Numbered from the stretch's first letter, positions 44,615 through 53,000 are shown. The stretch is DNA of 54,184 nucleotides from Methylobacterium sp. E-065 (GCF_022829605.1 NZ_JAKSYD010000129.1:1-54184); one strand, 5' to 3'. Translations and numbers: made by a program. The notes: generated from the sequence alone by a model not told the origin.

Positions 44615-45292
44615 ATGCCCGGCCGATCCCCCCGCACCGTCACGTCCGACAGCCTGTTCGACGAGATCAGCGGTCGGCTCCCGCTGTTCGACGACCTGCC
44701 CACGGACGTGATTGAGCATCTCACGGCGTCGGGCTTCGGCCGTGGTTTCCTGACGGCCTCCCTGCGGGCGCGCCTGCGCAAGGCCGGGTACCGGGATCTC
44801 GGCCATCTGGCTCAGACGTCCCCGGATGCGATCGCCAGCATCCGGAAGTTCGGCCCGATCCGCCTCGAACGCGTCCGGACGTTCCTCCTCAACGCGATCG
44901 CGCGGTGGCTGCCGGGCGCCCGCGCGGTGCATGCGCCCGGGGCCACGGGCGCGCGCAGGCTCGGACGATTGGCCGACATGCCGGTCGAACATCTGCCTCT
45001 GGATGCCGACGCCATCGCGGCGCTGGGCTTTGCCGGAGGGTCCTGCGCGGAGATGGCCGGCCGTTCACGCCTCGCCCTTCTCGCGACGGGCGCCGTGACG
45101 TCCCGCGATGTGGATCGCATCGTCACGACGCTCGCCCGCGTCCTGGGCGGGGACAGGACGGATGCGTCCCGGTCCGCACAGGCGGCCATGGACGCACCGC
45201 CGACGGAGCCGCAGGCAACCGCGGCCCATCGCGCCGCGCTGCTCGCGAAGCAGGATCGTGAATGGGAGGAGGCTGCTCCGGCCAGAGGTTAG
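44615..45292 (+). CDS. Helix-hairpin-helix-like protein, unknown function
   Basis: This 225-residue protein has a region at about 45-92 (ASLRARLRKAGYRDLGHLAQ, then SIRKFGPIRLERVRTFL) resembling the helix-hairpin-helix of the RNA polymerase alpha C-terminal domain (tracks of the type LKRAGI...VGDLL...KNFGKKSL). A second similar unit may lie around residues 125-180 (LPLDADAIAALGFAGGSCAE). Such folds bind DNA non-specifically or contact proteins. No homologue is named. The ATG at 44615 lies in a GC-rich run without a clear Shine-Dalgarno sequence. Confidence 0.75.
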   Translation: MPGRSPRTVTSDSLFDEISGRLPLFDDLPTDVIEHLTASGFGRGFLTASLRARLRKAGYRDLGHLAQTSPDAIASIRKFGPIRLERVRTFLLNAIARWLPGARAVHAPGATGARRLGRLADMPVEHLPLDADAIAALGFAGGSCAEMAGRSRLALLATGAVTSRDVDRIVTTLARVLGGDRTDASRSAQAAMDAPPTEPQATAAHRAALLAKQDREWEEAAPARG

Positions 45293-45519
45293 CGCGCGCG
45301 ACGCGGCGGCGGCGGCGCGCCAATCGGGACAAGACCGCCTAGCAAGACCATGACGATGTGGCCTGAGCAGAGTTGGGTCGGCACGCCGACGCATCCTCCG
45401 CTTAGATCCTTGGCCGGTCGCAGGTTTTCATCGTAAAACCGGCGGCCACTTCTGCGAAACCTGCTTAGGCGCGGGGCCAACGACAGGGTGCGGGCGAGGC
45501 CCGCGGAACGGAGATCGCG

Positions 45520-45966
45520 GTGCAGCAGCCCCCATCGGCCTCGGCGACGGTGTTTCACATGATCCCGGGCGGGCCACGGCCGGTCGCCCCCTTCAGCCAC
45601 GCGGTCGAGGCCGACGGCTTCGTGTTCGTGACGGGACAGATGCCCGATACGCCGGCCAGCCCCGGCATCCTGCCCGACGGGATCGACGCGCAGACCCGCA
45701 ACGTGATGGCCAATCTCGAGACGGTCCTGGCCGGCCTCGGCCTCGGCCTCGCGGACGTCGTCGTCGCCCGGGCCTTCCTGACGGAGTTCAAGCGGGACTA
45801 CGCGACGTTCAACGAGACCTACAAGTCCTTCTTCCCGCCCGATCGGCTGCCGGCGCGAACCTGCGTGGGCACGACAGGTCTCGCCTACGACGCCCTGGTG
45901 GAGATCGACCTGATCGCCCGTCGTGGCACCGCACCGGCTCCCGCATCGAACCCGCGTAAGGACTGA
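45520..45966 (+). CDS. RidA family protein
   Basis: This 148-residue protein belongs to the YjgF/YER057c/UK114 (RidA) family, whose best known members hydrolyse reactive imines and enamines from amino-acid breakdown. The key features are ADGFVFVTGQMPDTP, NLETVLAGLGLGLADVVVAR and LPARTCVGTTGLAYDALVEI, including the arginine that binds the substrate carboxylate. The start is GTG at 45520, seven bases after GGAG. The next gene is a remnant of an amino-acid-type ABC transporter ATPase, so this pair was probably part of an amino-acid uptake cluster. Confidence 0.92.
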   Translation: MQQPPSASATVFHMIPGGPRPVAPFSHAVEADGFVFVTGQMPDTPASPGILPDGIDAQTRNVMANLETVLAGLGLGLADVVVARAFLTEFKRDYATFNETYKSFFPPDRLPARTCVGTTGLAYDALVEIDLIARRGTAPAPASNPRKD

Positions 45967-46000
45967 GCCGCGCGCTGGCCGCGGCGCGAACCCGCATCGC

Positions 46001-46479
46001 ATGGTGTTCCAGCACTTCGCCCTGTGGCCGCACCTGACGGTGCTCGGCAACGTGACCGCGGCGCCCGTCCACGTCCTGGGACGTCCGAGGCGGAGGGCCG
46101 GCGCATCCTGGCGCGGGTGGGCCTGGCCGAGAAGGCCGACCTGTACCCGCACACGTTGTCCGGCGGCCAGAAGCAGCGCGTCGCGATCAGCCGCGCCCTC
46201 GCGATGCGGCCGCGGGTCATCCTGTTCGACGAACCGACCAGCGCCCTCGAGCCCGAGATGGTCGGGGAGGTGCTCGGCGTCATCCGGGGCCTCGCGCGGG
46301 AGGGACTGACCATGGTGATGGTGACCCACGCGATGAGCTTCGCCCGCGACGTAGCCGACACGATCGTGTTCATGGAGGGGGGCTGCATCCGGGAGGTCGC
46401 GACCCCGCACGACGTCTTCACCGCGCCCCGGACCGACCGGGCCAAGGGCTTCATCCTTCGCGGGTCATCGACACCCTAG
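46001..46479 (+). pseudogene. Truncated and frameshifted ABC transporter ATPase
   Basis: Homology begins abruptly with MVFQHFALWPHLTVLGNV (the Q-loop region) and continues in another frame after about 46078, as LSGGQKQRVAISRALAMRPR, VILFDEPTSALEPEMVGEVL and TMVMVTHAMSFARDVAD. Signature, Walker B and switch His are intact, but the Walker A part, about 75 residues, is missing, and one G appears lost in the GGG run at 46078-46080. It resembles the polar amino-acid transporter GlnQ/HisP group. Both defects make it non-functional. It follows RidA by 35 bases. Confidence 0.8.
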
Positions 46480-46528
46480 AGCCGTGACCGATTGCAACGC
46501 GATCGGGCCCGGCTCTAGTCTCCCGCCG

Positions 46529-47107
46529 ATGAACACACCCCGCAGCAAGCTCCCCACGCGGTTCGGCCGGCTGCCGAAGCAGGTCGGCCACACGCCGGAC
46601 GGGCGCTTCGAATCGGGGCTCGCGAACGACGATTTCGTCCTGGCGATCGGCCGGATCGTCACGTTTTTCCCGCTGCTCGAGCGCAGCATGAGCGAGGTCA
46701 TGTCCGAGCTTATCGGCGGCTATGACGCGCCTGTGCGGCAGATCTTCTATAGCATCACCGATCAGCAGGCCCGCATCAATGTCATGCGCTCCTTGTTGGA
46801 AGAGGCGCAGGTCAACCAGGGCCGGGGCGTGACTTGGGATTTCATCATCGATGATTTCGCGGCCATCAGCGAAAGCCGCAGCGAATACGTGCAGGGGATC
46901 TGGTGGACCCACGAAACGGGGCGGATCTTCCTTGAATCGCCCAACCCATCGTCGAGCAGCGTGTTCAGCAAGCGTGAAATCAATTTGAACGAACTCAATA
47001 CTGTGATCGATAAGATGAACGATCTTGCAAGCCGATTGCATGACGTCATCATCGAGCGTCTCGAGAAACTGGCAGCCCGGCATCGAGCCGACGGCCAAAG
47101 GCCTTAG
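46529..47107 (+). CDS. 192-residue hypothetical protein
   Basis: This soluble protein begins MNTPRSKLPTRFGRLPKQVG and has no signal or membrane segment. Features are FVLAIGRIVTFFPLLERSMSE, YSITDQQARINVMRSLLEE and a helical C-terminus ELNTVIDKMNDLASRLHDVI. I recognise no family. Its codon use looks slightly less GC-rich than the neighbours, and it lies between a broken ABC ATPase and an integrase stump, so transfer with a mobile island is plausible. GTG at 46484 is a possible earlier start. Confidence 0.7.
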   Translation: MNTPRSKLPTRFGRLPKQVGHTPDGRFESGLANDDFVLAIGRIVTFFPLLERSMSEVMSELIGGYDAPVRQIFYSITDQQARINVMRSLLEEAQVNQGRGVTWDFIIDDFAAISESRSEYVQGIWWTHETGRIFLESPNPSSSSVFSKREINLNELNTVIDKMNDLASRLHDVIIERLEKLAARHRADGQRP

Positions 47108-47182
47108 CCAACCGCCTGAGCGCGCGAACCAAGCCCTCAAGACCAAGCTTTGTTTCGGGTCATCTTGCTTCAGCAATGCCGG

Positions 47183-47506
47183 ATGGCAGCCAGGACGAAT
47201 ATCACGAAGCGCACCGTGGAGGCGGCCGAACCCCAGGGTCGCTTCTATTTCCTGTGGTGCGATGAGATCCCGGGCTTTGGCCTGCGCGTCTTCACCTCCG
47301 GGCGGCGCAGCTACCTCGTGCCGTATCGGTCAGCCGGGCGGCCCCGCCACGTCACGATCGGGCTACGCAGCGCTCTGATAGCCAAAGAGGCCCGGCGTTT
47401 TGCGACCAGTTGCGGGCGCGGTCGGGATGCGCACGAAGCCGGGCGAGCGGCGATGATACGGCCGCCCGGCCAGCAGCCTGCGGAGGCCTGCGCTCGACGC
47501 GGATGA
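47183..47506 (+). pseudogene. Integrase N-terminal fragment
   Basis: From ATG at 47183 the first ~75 residues match the arm-DNA-binding domain (DUF4102) of phage-type tyrosine integrases: ITKRTVEAAEPQGRFYFLW, CDEIPGFGLRVFTSGRRSYL, VPYRSAGRPRHVTIGLRS, then KEAR. After about residue 85 the similarity ends and the frame stops near 47506; the core-binding and catalytic domains (RHRY residues) are absent. It is a stump of an integrated element. No matching attachment repeat or tRNA is adjacent. Confidence 0.75.
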
Positions 47507-47599
47507 GGAAGGGCATGGACTGCGTCTGCGCGGACCGGGAACGTGTCTTGCAGTTCGATCCGGCGCCCTCCTCGCACGCGACGTCCGGAGTTCGAAACC

Positions 47600-49198
47600 A
47601 TGCTGCGACGAACCTTCCTCGGCGGTGCGGCGGCGGCCAGCGCCGTGCCTTTCCTGCCGGCGCGCCCGGCGATCGCTCAGGGTAGCCGCGCCAGCGTACT
47701 GCGCTTCGTCCCGCAATCCGACCTGACCATCGTCGATCCGGTGACGACCACCGCCTACATCACCCGCCATCACGCGCTCATGGTCTTCGACCAGCTCTAC
47801 GGCCTCGACGCGCAGTTGAGGCCGCAGCCTCAGATGGTCGAGGGCCATAACGTCGAGGCTGACGGTTTGATCTGGACCTTCCGCCTCCGGGAGGGGCTGA
47901 GGTTCCACGACGGCGAGGCCGTGCGCGGCCGCGACTGCATCGCGTCGATCAGGCGCTGGGCCCAGCGCGACAGCCTTGGCCAAGCGCTGATGGCTCGAAC
48001 GGACACCATGCGCGAGCTGGACGACCGCAGTTTCATGATCCGCCTGAAGCGGCCCTACGGGCTGATGCTGGACACCCTTGCCAAGCTCGGCCCGCCCGCG
48101 CTGATGATCATGCCCGAGCGCCTCGCCAGCATCGACCCGGCGCAGCAAATCCCGGAGGTGATCGGCTCCGGCCCGTTCCGCTTCAACACCAAGGAGCGGC
48201 TGGTCGGCGCCCGGGTCGTCTACGACCGTAATCCTGACTATCGACCCCGCGCGAGCGGTGACGTCTCGTGGGCGGCCGGACCGAAGCGCGTCCATTTCGA
48301 GCGGGTCGAGTGGCAGATCATGCCCGATCCCGGGACCGCCTCCGCCGCGCTCCAGAACGGCGAAGTCGACTGGTGGGAGAACCCGATCAACGACCTGTTG
48401 CCGAGCCTCCAGAGCAATCCGCAGATCGTCACGCAGCTCGCTGGCCGCCTGGGCAATCTCGGCACCGCGGTGATGAACCACCTTCACCCGCCCTTCGATA
48501 AGCCGGCGGTCCGGCGGGTCGTGCTCGAAGCCCTGTCGCAGGAGGACTTCATGGCCGCGGCGGGTGGCGACGATCGGAAGCTTTGGCGCACCGGCGTCGG
48601 GATCTTTACCCCGGACACGCCTATGGCCAACGAGTCTGGCCTCGACGTGCTCACGCGCAAGCGGGATTTGGAGCGCGCCAAGCGAGACCTGATCGCCGCC
48701 GGCTACAAGGGCGAGCGCGTCGTGCTGATGGCGGCGAGCGACAATCCGGTGCTCGGCGCGCTCGGTGAAGTCATGAACGACCTGCTGAGGCGGCTCGGGA
48801 TGAACGTACAATACGTCGTCACCGACTGGGGCAGCGTGGTGAGCCGCCGCGCCAGCAAGGCCGCGCCGGACCAGGGCGGCTGGAGCATCTTCAACACCAC
48901 CTGGACCGGCCTCGACATGACCAACCCGGTCGCCGAGCAAGTCCTGCGTTGCGGCGGCCAGAGGGGTTTCTTCGGCTGGCCAGACATCCCGGAGATCGAG
49001 ACCCTGCGCGAGGCCTGGATTGAGGCACCTGACAACACTGCTCGGCAGGCAATCGCCCGCGACCTACAGGTAGCGGCGATGACTCACGTCCCATACCTGC
49101 CGACCGGTCAGTATTTCTACCGGACCGCCTACCGGCGCGAGATCCGCGACATCGTCCAGGATCAGTTCGTGTTTTGGAACGCTCGTCGAGAAACCTGA
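47600..49198 (+). CDS. Peptide/nickel-type ABC substrate-binding protein
   Basis: This 532-residue periplasmic protein belongs to the SBP_bac_5 (DppA/OppA) family. A Tat-like signal peptide (LRRTFLGGAAAASAVPFLPA, cleavage after AIA near residue 26) precedes the binding domains, with family blocks LRPQPQMVEGHNVEADGLIW, TFRLREGLRFHDGEAV and GSGPFRFNTKERLVGARVVY. It begins at ATG 47600, which starts the signal peptide. No permease or ATPase genes of a dipeptide transporter follow, so it is an orphan here. The ligand may be a peptide, an opine or another large solute. Confidence 0.92.
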   Translation: MLRRTFLGGAAAASAVPFLPARPAIAQGSRASVLRFVPQSDLTIVDPVTTTAYITRHHALMVFDQLYGLDAQLRPQPQMVEGHNVEADGLIWTFRLREGLRFHDGEAVRGRDCIASIRRWAQRDSLGQALMARTDTMRELDDRSFMIRLKRPYGLMLDTLAKLGPPALMIMPERLASIDPAQQIPEVIGSGPFRFNTKERLVGARVVYDRNPDYRPRASGDVSWAAGPKRVHFERVEWQIMPDPGTASAALQNGEVDWWENPINDLLPSLQSNPQIVTQLAGRLGNLGTAVMNHLHPPFDKPAVRRVVLEALSQEDFMAAAGGDDRKLWRTGVGIFTPDTPMANESGLDVLTRKRDLERAKRDLIAAGYKGERVVLMAASDNPVLGALGEVMNDLLRRLGMNVQYVVTDWGSVVSRRASKAAPDQGGWSIFNTTWTGLDMTNPVAEQVLRCGGQRGFFGWPDIPEIETLREAWIEAPDNTARQAIARDLQVAAMTHVPYLPTGQYFYRTAYRREIRDIVQDQFVFWNARRET

Positions 49199-49205
49199 TC
49201 CGGGT

Positions 49206-49373
49206 GTGGCGCCTGGACGAGCGTCACAGGCTGTAGAGGAAGCATGCCTGGCCAAAGCGATCGAGATGCACCAGCAGGCCAAGAAGCTCTTGGCCGACGC
49301 AGCGATCAGTCCGGGCCTGCGCCGCACGATGGCGAAGACCGCCACAATCATGGGCTTCCCGGTCCAGGGATGA
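49206..49373 (+). CDS. Possible 55-residue helical protein
   Basis: A short frame from GTG 49206 to TGA 49373 encodes a helical sequence, AVEEACLAKAIEMHQQAKKL, followed by LADAAISPGLRRTMAKTA. The regular amphipathic pattern suggests a real small protein, but the ribosome-binding site is weak and the size is small. It follows the substrate-binding protein gene by seven bases. Confidence 0.3.
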   Translation: MAPGRASQAVEEACLAKAIEMHQQAKKLLADAAISPGLRRTMAKTATIMGFPVQG

Positions 49374-49378
49374 GCGGT

Positions 49379-49594
49379 TCAGACTTCGGCTGCGGCCTTT
49401 GAGAGGTGGCGCGTTGGTTCGCTCCGACCCTCGCTACCTTCATCGGATTCGTGGGCATTCTTGTCGAGGAACGCCTGAACGCCGACCGGGTGCTTCGGCA
49501 CGCCGAGCATCCGGGCCAACCCGTCAGCGACACCGCGACGTACAGCGTCCTCCAGTTCGTGATCGTCCCTGGGACCCACAACCGTAAAGCTCAC
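49379..49594 (-). CDS. 71-residue hypothetical protein
   Basis: From GTG at 49592-49594, with GGAG seven bases upstream, the frame encodes SFTVVGPRDDHELEDAVRRG, then VADGLARMLGVPKHPVGVQA, then a polar tail rich in Glu, Ser and Arg. The mix of beta-like start, helix and good ribosome-binding site supports a real gene. A frame on the other strand overlaps and is less protein-like. No family is recognised. Confidence 0.45.
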   Translation of the reverse strand: MSFTVVGPRDDHELEDAVRRGVADGLARMLGVPKHPVGVQAFLDKNAHESDEGSEGRSEPTRHLSKAAAEV

Positions 49595-50040
49595 CCGGAC
49601 GCTCCACCGCAATTTACACGTAGGTTAAATTAACGAATCGTTTTCGGTTCCAATGGGGGCACGTCCGCTGGCTTGTGGATGATGTCGGTGAGATGCCTGT
49701 TTCGGCGCCGGTGTTGCGGGCCGTCTGGCCACGAGACCTGGGCCACGATCAAAACCGATCCGGGTCGGGATGATACCGGCAGGGCGAGGCGTGCGGAGAC
49801 GGGTCTTCAAGGGCGCTGCGCGACACGGCGGCGTCGGGGCGCATGGTCGGAGCAAATTCGGCGGCCATGCCGCCGCGCTCCGACACGGCCGGTACGGTGA
49901 CGATGCGGCCGGAAGCGCGGTTGCCCAACATGGGTTGGCGCGGACTTTCGACGGATCCCTCAATAGTCGGACCGCTAAACCGGTGCGGGACCAGCGACGT
50001 TGAACAGTGAACGGTCGCTTTCGTGGCAAATTGAGTTCGT
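49595..50040. other. Spacer without a supported gene
   Basis: About 445 bases between divergent small genes contain only open frames of arbitrary composition. The run GGTTAAATTAACG near 49626-49638 is an AT-rich palindrome (TTAAATTAA) just upstream of the leftward small gene, suitable for a promoter or operator. Nothing else stands out. Confidence 0.4.
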
Positions 50041-50529
50041 GTGACTGCAAGCCGACATCTCTCGATTCGCGCCCGCATCCTGATCGCTCTGACCGACGAG
50101 CCGATCAGCACTCTGCAGCTTGCCGAGCGGGCCAGCATCACGGCGCGGCGGCGGGCTGAGGTCGTCAAACTGGCCTGCGACGTCCTGGAGGGTGAAGGCC
50201 TGATCGAGCGCGTGGGTGGCCGAAATTATCCGAAGTGGCGAAGGCTGATCCGCTCGACATCCGAACCGGGCATGAACACGGCCCTTCCGCCGTCGTCGGG
50301 CTGGGTCGCACCGGGCCCTGACGCGCACTTGGCGCAAGAGTTGGTCCAAGGCCTCGTACAGTCGGCGATCGCCAAAGGGGGCGATCCAGTCGCGCGCCTT
50401 CAAGAGTTTCGCACGCTGCAGCAAGCCGCACTTGCGATCTCGCGCAATGCTACCCTTGCTAGAGCTGCCGAAGAGCTCGTCCGCGCAATCGATCTTCGCC
50501 TGCAGGAACTGACCACAATGAAATCATAG
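50041..50529 (+). CDS. Winged-helix-like protein, unknown function
   Basis: This 162-residue protein begins at GTG 50041 and opens with a region like a winged helix: ARILIALTDEPISTLQLAER, ASITARRRAEVVKLACDVLE, GEGLIERVGGRNYPKWRRL. The C-terminal half is helical (HLAQELVQGLVQSAIAKGG, then RAAEELVRAIDLRLQEL). It may be a small transcriptional regulator or phage-type DNA-binding protein. No partner is obvious. It is 37 bases before the hemerythrin-like gene on the same strand. Confidence 0.65.
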   Translation: MTASRHLSIRARILIALTDEPISTLQLAERASITARRRAEVVKLACDVLEGEGLIERVGGRNYPKWRRLIRSTSEPGMNTALPPSSGWVAPGPDAHLAQELVQGLVQSAIAKGGDPVARLQEFRTLQQAALAISRNATLARAAEELVRAIDLRLQELTTMKS

Positions 50530-50566
50530 CCCCTTCCAACCTATTCAGACTCTTACAGCCGTCGAT

Positions 50567-51172
50567 ATGACACAGACAAGGGAGAAGCGCGTGACACTCT
50601 GGCAGCTCATCGAGCGCGATCACAAAAACATCGGGGGGCTGATCCGCGATATCCCGCTTGCGCTCAACGACCCCCGTGCCGTCGGCGGCCGGGAGCAGAT
50701 GCTGGCCGATCTCATGGACGAATTGAAGCTGCATGCGATCGCCGTTGATGCAAGCCTCTATGCTCCCCTCAGCCGCGAGAGCCGGACACGGGCGCTGATC
50801 GAAGAACTGCACCACGGCCACGCAGAGTTCAGGCGCCACCTCCAACGGCTCGCCCAGGACCGCACAAAGGGCTCGGCCGGCTGGCTCGATACCTTCGAGG
50901 ATGCGACCTTCCTCGTGGACCAACACCTGCACCGGCACGTTCACGAACTGATCCCAGCAGCTCAGGCACTCTTCTCCCCCGAGGAGGTCGCTGCCGCCAC
51001 ACGGGCGTTCGTGCGCGCGAAGACGAACGCCCTTCGGAGCCGCAGGCGGGGCCGCGCGACCGGGATCATGTCGAGCGAGGTCACCCTCGTCGCCACGCTC
51101 GCCGGGGTAGCGGTTGGCCTCGGTTACCTGATTTGGAATAGCGGACGCTTCGGTCGATCGCGGTCAAATTGA
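50567..51172 (+). CDS. Hemerythrin-like HHE protein with C-terminal membrane anchor
   Basis: This 201-residue protein has a hemerythrin/HHE cation-binding domain (about 10-140) with the metal-ligand-type histidines in LIERDHKNI, DELKLHAIAVDASLY, ELHHGHAEF and LVDQHLHRHVHELIP, the last with an acidic residue. Such proteins bind a di-iron centre and sense or store O2 or NO. A Lys/Arg-rich linker (FVRAKTNALRSRRRGRA) and a C-terminal hydrophobic segment, VTLVATLAGVAVGLGYLIW, suggest anchoring of the domain at the membrane. Confidence 0.85.
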   Translation: MTQTREKRVTLWQLIERDHKNIGGLIRDIPLALNDPRAVGGREQMLADLMDELKLHAIAVDASLYAPLSRESRTRALIEELHHGHAEFRRHLQRLAQDRTKGSAGWLDTFEDATFLVDQHLHRHVHELIPAAQALFSPEEVAAATRAFVRAKTNALRSRRRGRATGIMSSEVTLVATLAGVAVGLGYLIWNSGRFGRSRSN

Positions 51173-51636
51173 GCTGCCCAGGATGCGGAGCGCGTCCCCC
51201 GCCAGGCAGTCCGCCCCATGCCGCGTGGATCGCAGCCTTGCGGCGATAGCGCGCGAAGATGCGGCTCTCCTTGGCTGGCACCCCGCCACGCAATCCGATG
51301 AGAAAAGCCCGCCCTGGTGTTCCAGGTGCGGGCTTGTTGCGACGACGCCGACGCGGCCGCACCGCGGGTCCGGTGCTGCTCGTCCGGCGCTCAGCCCCAG
51401 CCGATCGCTGACAGTTCCCTGGGCGCTTATGGTTAACAGATCGTTGCCGCCGACGAAGGCTCTCTCGAGCCGTGCCCGACCGCGTTGCGATCGCGCGCGG
51501 CTCTCAGTTCTTGATGTGACGCGCCCTGTTGCGCCGAACCGGTTTCCACTTCGGCGGCGAGCGCTCCAGTGGGTGCCGTTGCGAGCTTCGCTGGGGTGTC
51601 TCCAGCGCCCTGCGAAGCGCGCTCTGGGGGCTGTGC
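51173..51636. other. Spacer between convergent genes
   Basis: No gene is supported. The most ordered part is a hairpin at 51303-51338 (separate entry). Other open frames on both strands look like chance frames. A short AT-rich patch around 51425-51440 (CTTATGGTTAACAGATCG) is present. Confidence 0.4.
51303..51338. terminator. Intrinsic terminator-like hairpin
   Basis: AAAAGCCCGC pairs with GCGGGCTTGTT, with CCTGG/CCAGG pairing within the loop. A-rich before and T-containing after, this is the form of a bidirectional intrinsic terminator, and it lies between convergent genes (hemerythrin-like and the gene at 51637). Confidence 0.7.
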
Positions 51637-51927
51637 TCAGACGGCCAACAAGCGCTTCGTGTTGGCCGCCACATGCTCGCGGTAGCGGGCGATGACCGTC
51701 TCGGGTGAGCCGCCGAACATCAACGTCGTCACAGCCTCGCCGGCCGCGTGAACCTTCTCGATCACCATGGACTGCGCCTCGGCCAGTCCCTCGCTGCCGC
51801 CCCAGGCCAGACGAACCAAGCGCAGCTCGACGACGCGCTGAGCCTCGATTGCGAGCATCAGCGATGAGAAGAAGGGATTGTACACGGCATACTCCGCACC
51901 GCTGCAGATGCGGCAAGGGTTGAACAC
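51637..51927 (-). CDS. Small phasin-like helical protein
   Basis: This 96-residue protein has NPFFSSLMLAIEAQRVVELR, then LVRLAWGGSEGLAEAQSMVI, EKVHAAGEAVTTLMFGG and SPETVIARYREHVAANTKRL. Position and helical style resemble short phasin-like proteins of Rhizobiales, which coat polyhydroxyalkanoate granules, but there is not enough to be sure. ATG at 51927 is used; an ATG 23 codons later is possible. Confidence 0.72.
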   Translation of the reverse strand: MFNPCRICSGAEYAVYNPFFSSLMLAIEAQRVVELRLVRLAWGGSEGLAEAQSMVIEKVHAAGEAVTTLMFGGSPETVIARYREHVAANTKRLLAV

Positions 51928-52107
51928 GCAGCAGCGACAGACCGATCCCGTTCACGAATGCACGGCCGATCTGCGCTGTCGTTGTCCCTCAAGCGCTCTC
52001 CGACGATTTGGATACCGGTCCGGCGCAAGAGCGCGCCCCATAACAAAGACTTAGCGCTGTTCACGACTCCAACGCGATCGGGAACGGCCCTAGGTCGGGC
52101 GGAGGTC

Positions 52108-52359
52108 TTACTTGCCCCCACCGGCCTTGTAGGCGGTGATCGCGCGCCGGCAGTTCTCCGAAATCTTGTCCATATTCTTCTTGAAGCAGGCATCCATCTC
52201 CGGACTGTCCGGATCATTGCCGCTGCAGAAGGTGACCGCATCGCCGGAGCAATAGGTTTTCAGGTCTTTGTTGCCGCGCTCCGAGGCAGACGCCTCAGGC
52301 GCCGCGAAGGCGGGAGCCGCTACGGCGATGAGGCCGAGCGCGAGGATGCTGCTGCGCAT
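52108..52359 (-). CDS. Periplasmic Cys-rich GLG1-repeat-like protein A
   Basis: This 83-residue protein has a Sec signal peptide (RSSILALGLIAVAAPAFA) and a mature part with four spaced cysteines: TYCSGDAVTFCSGNDPDSPE, MDACFKKNMDKISENCRRAI. This layout matches the Cys-rich GLG1-type repeat (C-x6-C, C-x11-C), found in periplasmic proteins of alphaproteobacteria. It is a close paralogue of the gene at 52487 and shares its strand, so a recent tandem duplication is likely. Confidence 0.85.
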   Translation of the reverse strand: MRSSILALGLIAVAAPAFAAPEASASERGNKDLKTYCSGDAVTFCSGNDPDSPEMDACFKKNMDKISENCRRAITAYKAGGGK

Positions 52360-52486
52360 ATGGGATACCTGGCTGATGGATTCGTCGATGCACTAACGGC
52401 TTGGCTCGGCGATCTATCCCTTCCGCCTGCGGGGACGAGGTTCGACCCCTCCGCGGCGTTGGAGCTGTCACCGAATGGCAGCGTTG

Positions 52487-52726
52487 CTACTTCCCGCCGG
52501 CGCCCTTGTAGGCATCGATGGCGCGACGGCAGTTCGGGGACATCTTGCTCATATTCTTCTCGAAGCAGGTATCCATCTGCCGGCTGTTCGGATCGATGCC
52601 GGCGCAGAACGCGAGGGCGTCACCGGCACAATTGGTCTGTAGGTCAGCATTGCCGCGGTTGGGCGACTGCGCCGAGGCAGGGGCGGCGACAGCGATGAGG
52701 CTGACGGCGAGGATGAGGCTGCGCAT
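52487..52726 (-). CDS. Periplasmic Cys-rich GLG1-repeat-like protein B
   Basis: This 79-residue protein is a paralogue of the one at 52108 with the same design: signal peptide (RSLILAVSLIAVAAPASA) and mature CAGDALAFCAGIDPNS, MDTCFEKNMSKMSPNCRRAI. The four cysteines, the signature NM-x-K and the basic CRR are conserved. The intergenic gap of 127 bases could carry a promoter for the downstream copy. The function of the family is not established; disulfides or metal binding are likely. Confidence 0.85.
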   Translation of the reverse strand: MRSLILAVSLIAVAAPASAQSPNRGNADLQTNCAGDALAFCAGIDPNSRQMDTCFEKNMSKMSPNCRRAIDAYKGAGGK

Positions 52727-52781
52727 TCTTGGTCCTTAACCGGAGCGATTGGCGGAGGTCCTAACAAACGAAGCGCGAATT

Positions 52782-53000
52782 TTATCCCTTCCGATCTCGA
52801 AACCGGATCCCAGGCCCGCCTCCAGTCTCAGGGATGAACGCAGGGCCGGCGGCTTCGAGGGCCTGCTGCAAGACGGTCAGCGTCGCCGGCCGCGGCGTGC
52901 CGCTTTCGCCCTCGACCTGACGCACCGGGACGATGCCGACAGAGGCGGCACTGGCCAAGTTCGCGCGAGTCCGCAACGGCAAGCCACGCGCGGCGTGACC
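52782..53000 (-). pseudogene. Worn XRE-type HTH regulator
   Basis: Read on the minus strand, AARGLPLRTRANLASAASVG, then IVPVRQVEGESGTPRPATLT and VLQQALEAAGPAFIPETGGG align with the small phage-type XRE regulators (usual forms CRAARxLLxWSQxxLA, VRxFExGxSTPRPATLxALxRALEAAGxEFI). The C-terminal half is well kept, ending PGIRFRDRKG, but the first helix is eroded and no good start codon exists. The frame stays open to 53183 upstream with arbitrary sequence. Either a decayed regulator or one with an unusual start. Confidence 0.55.
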
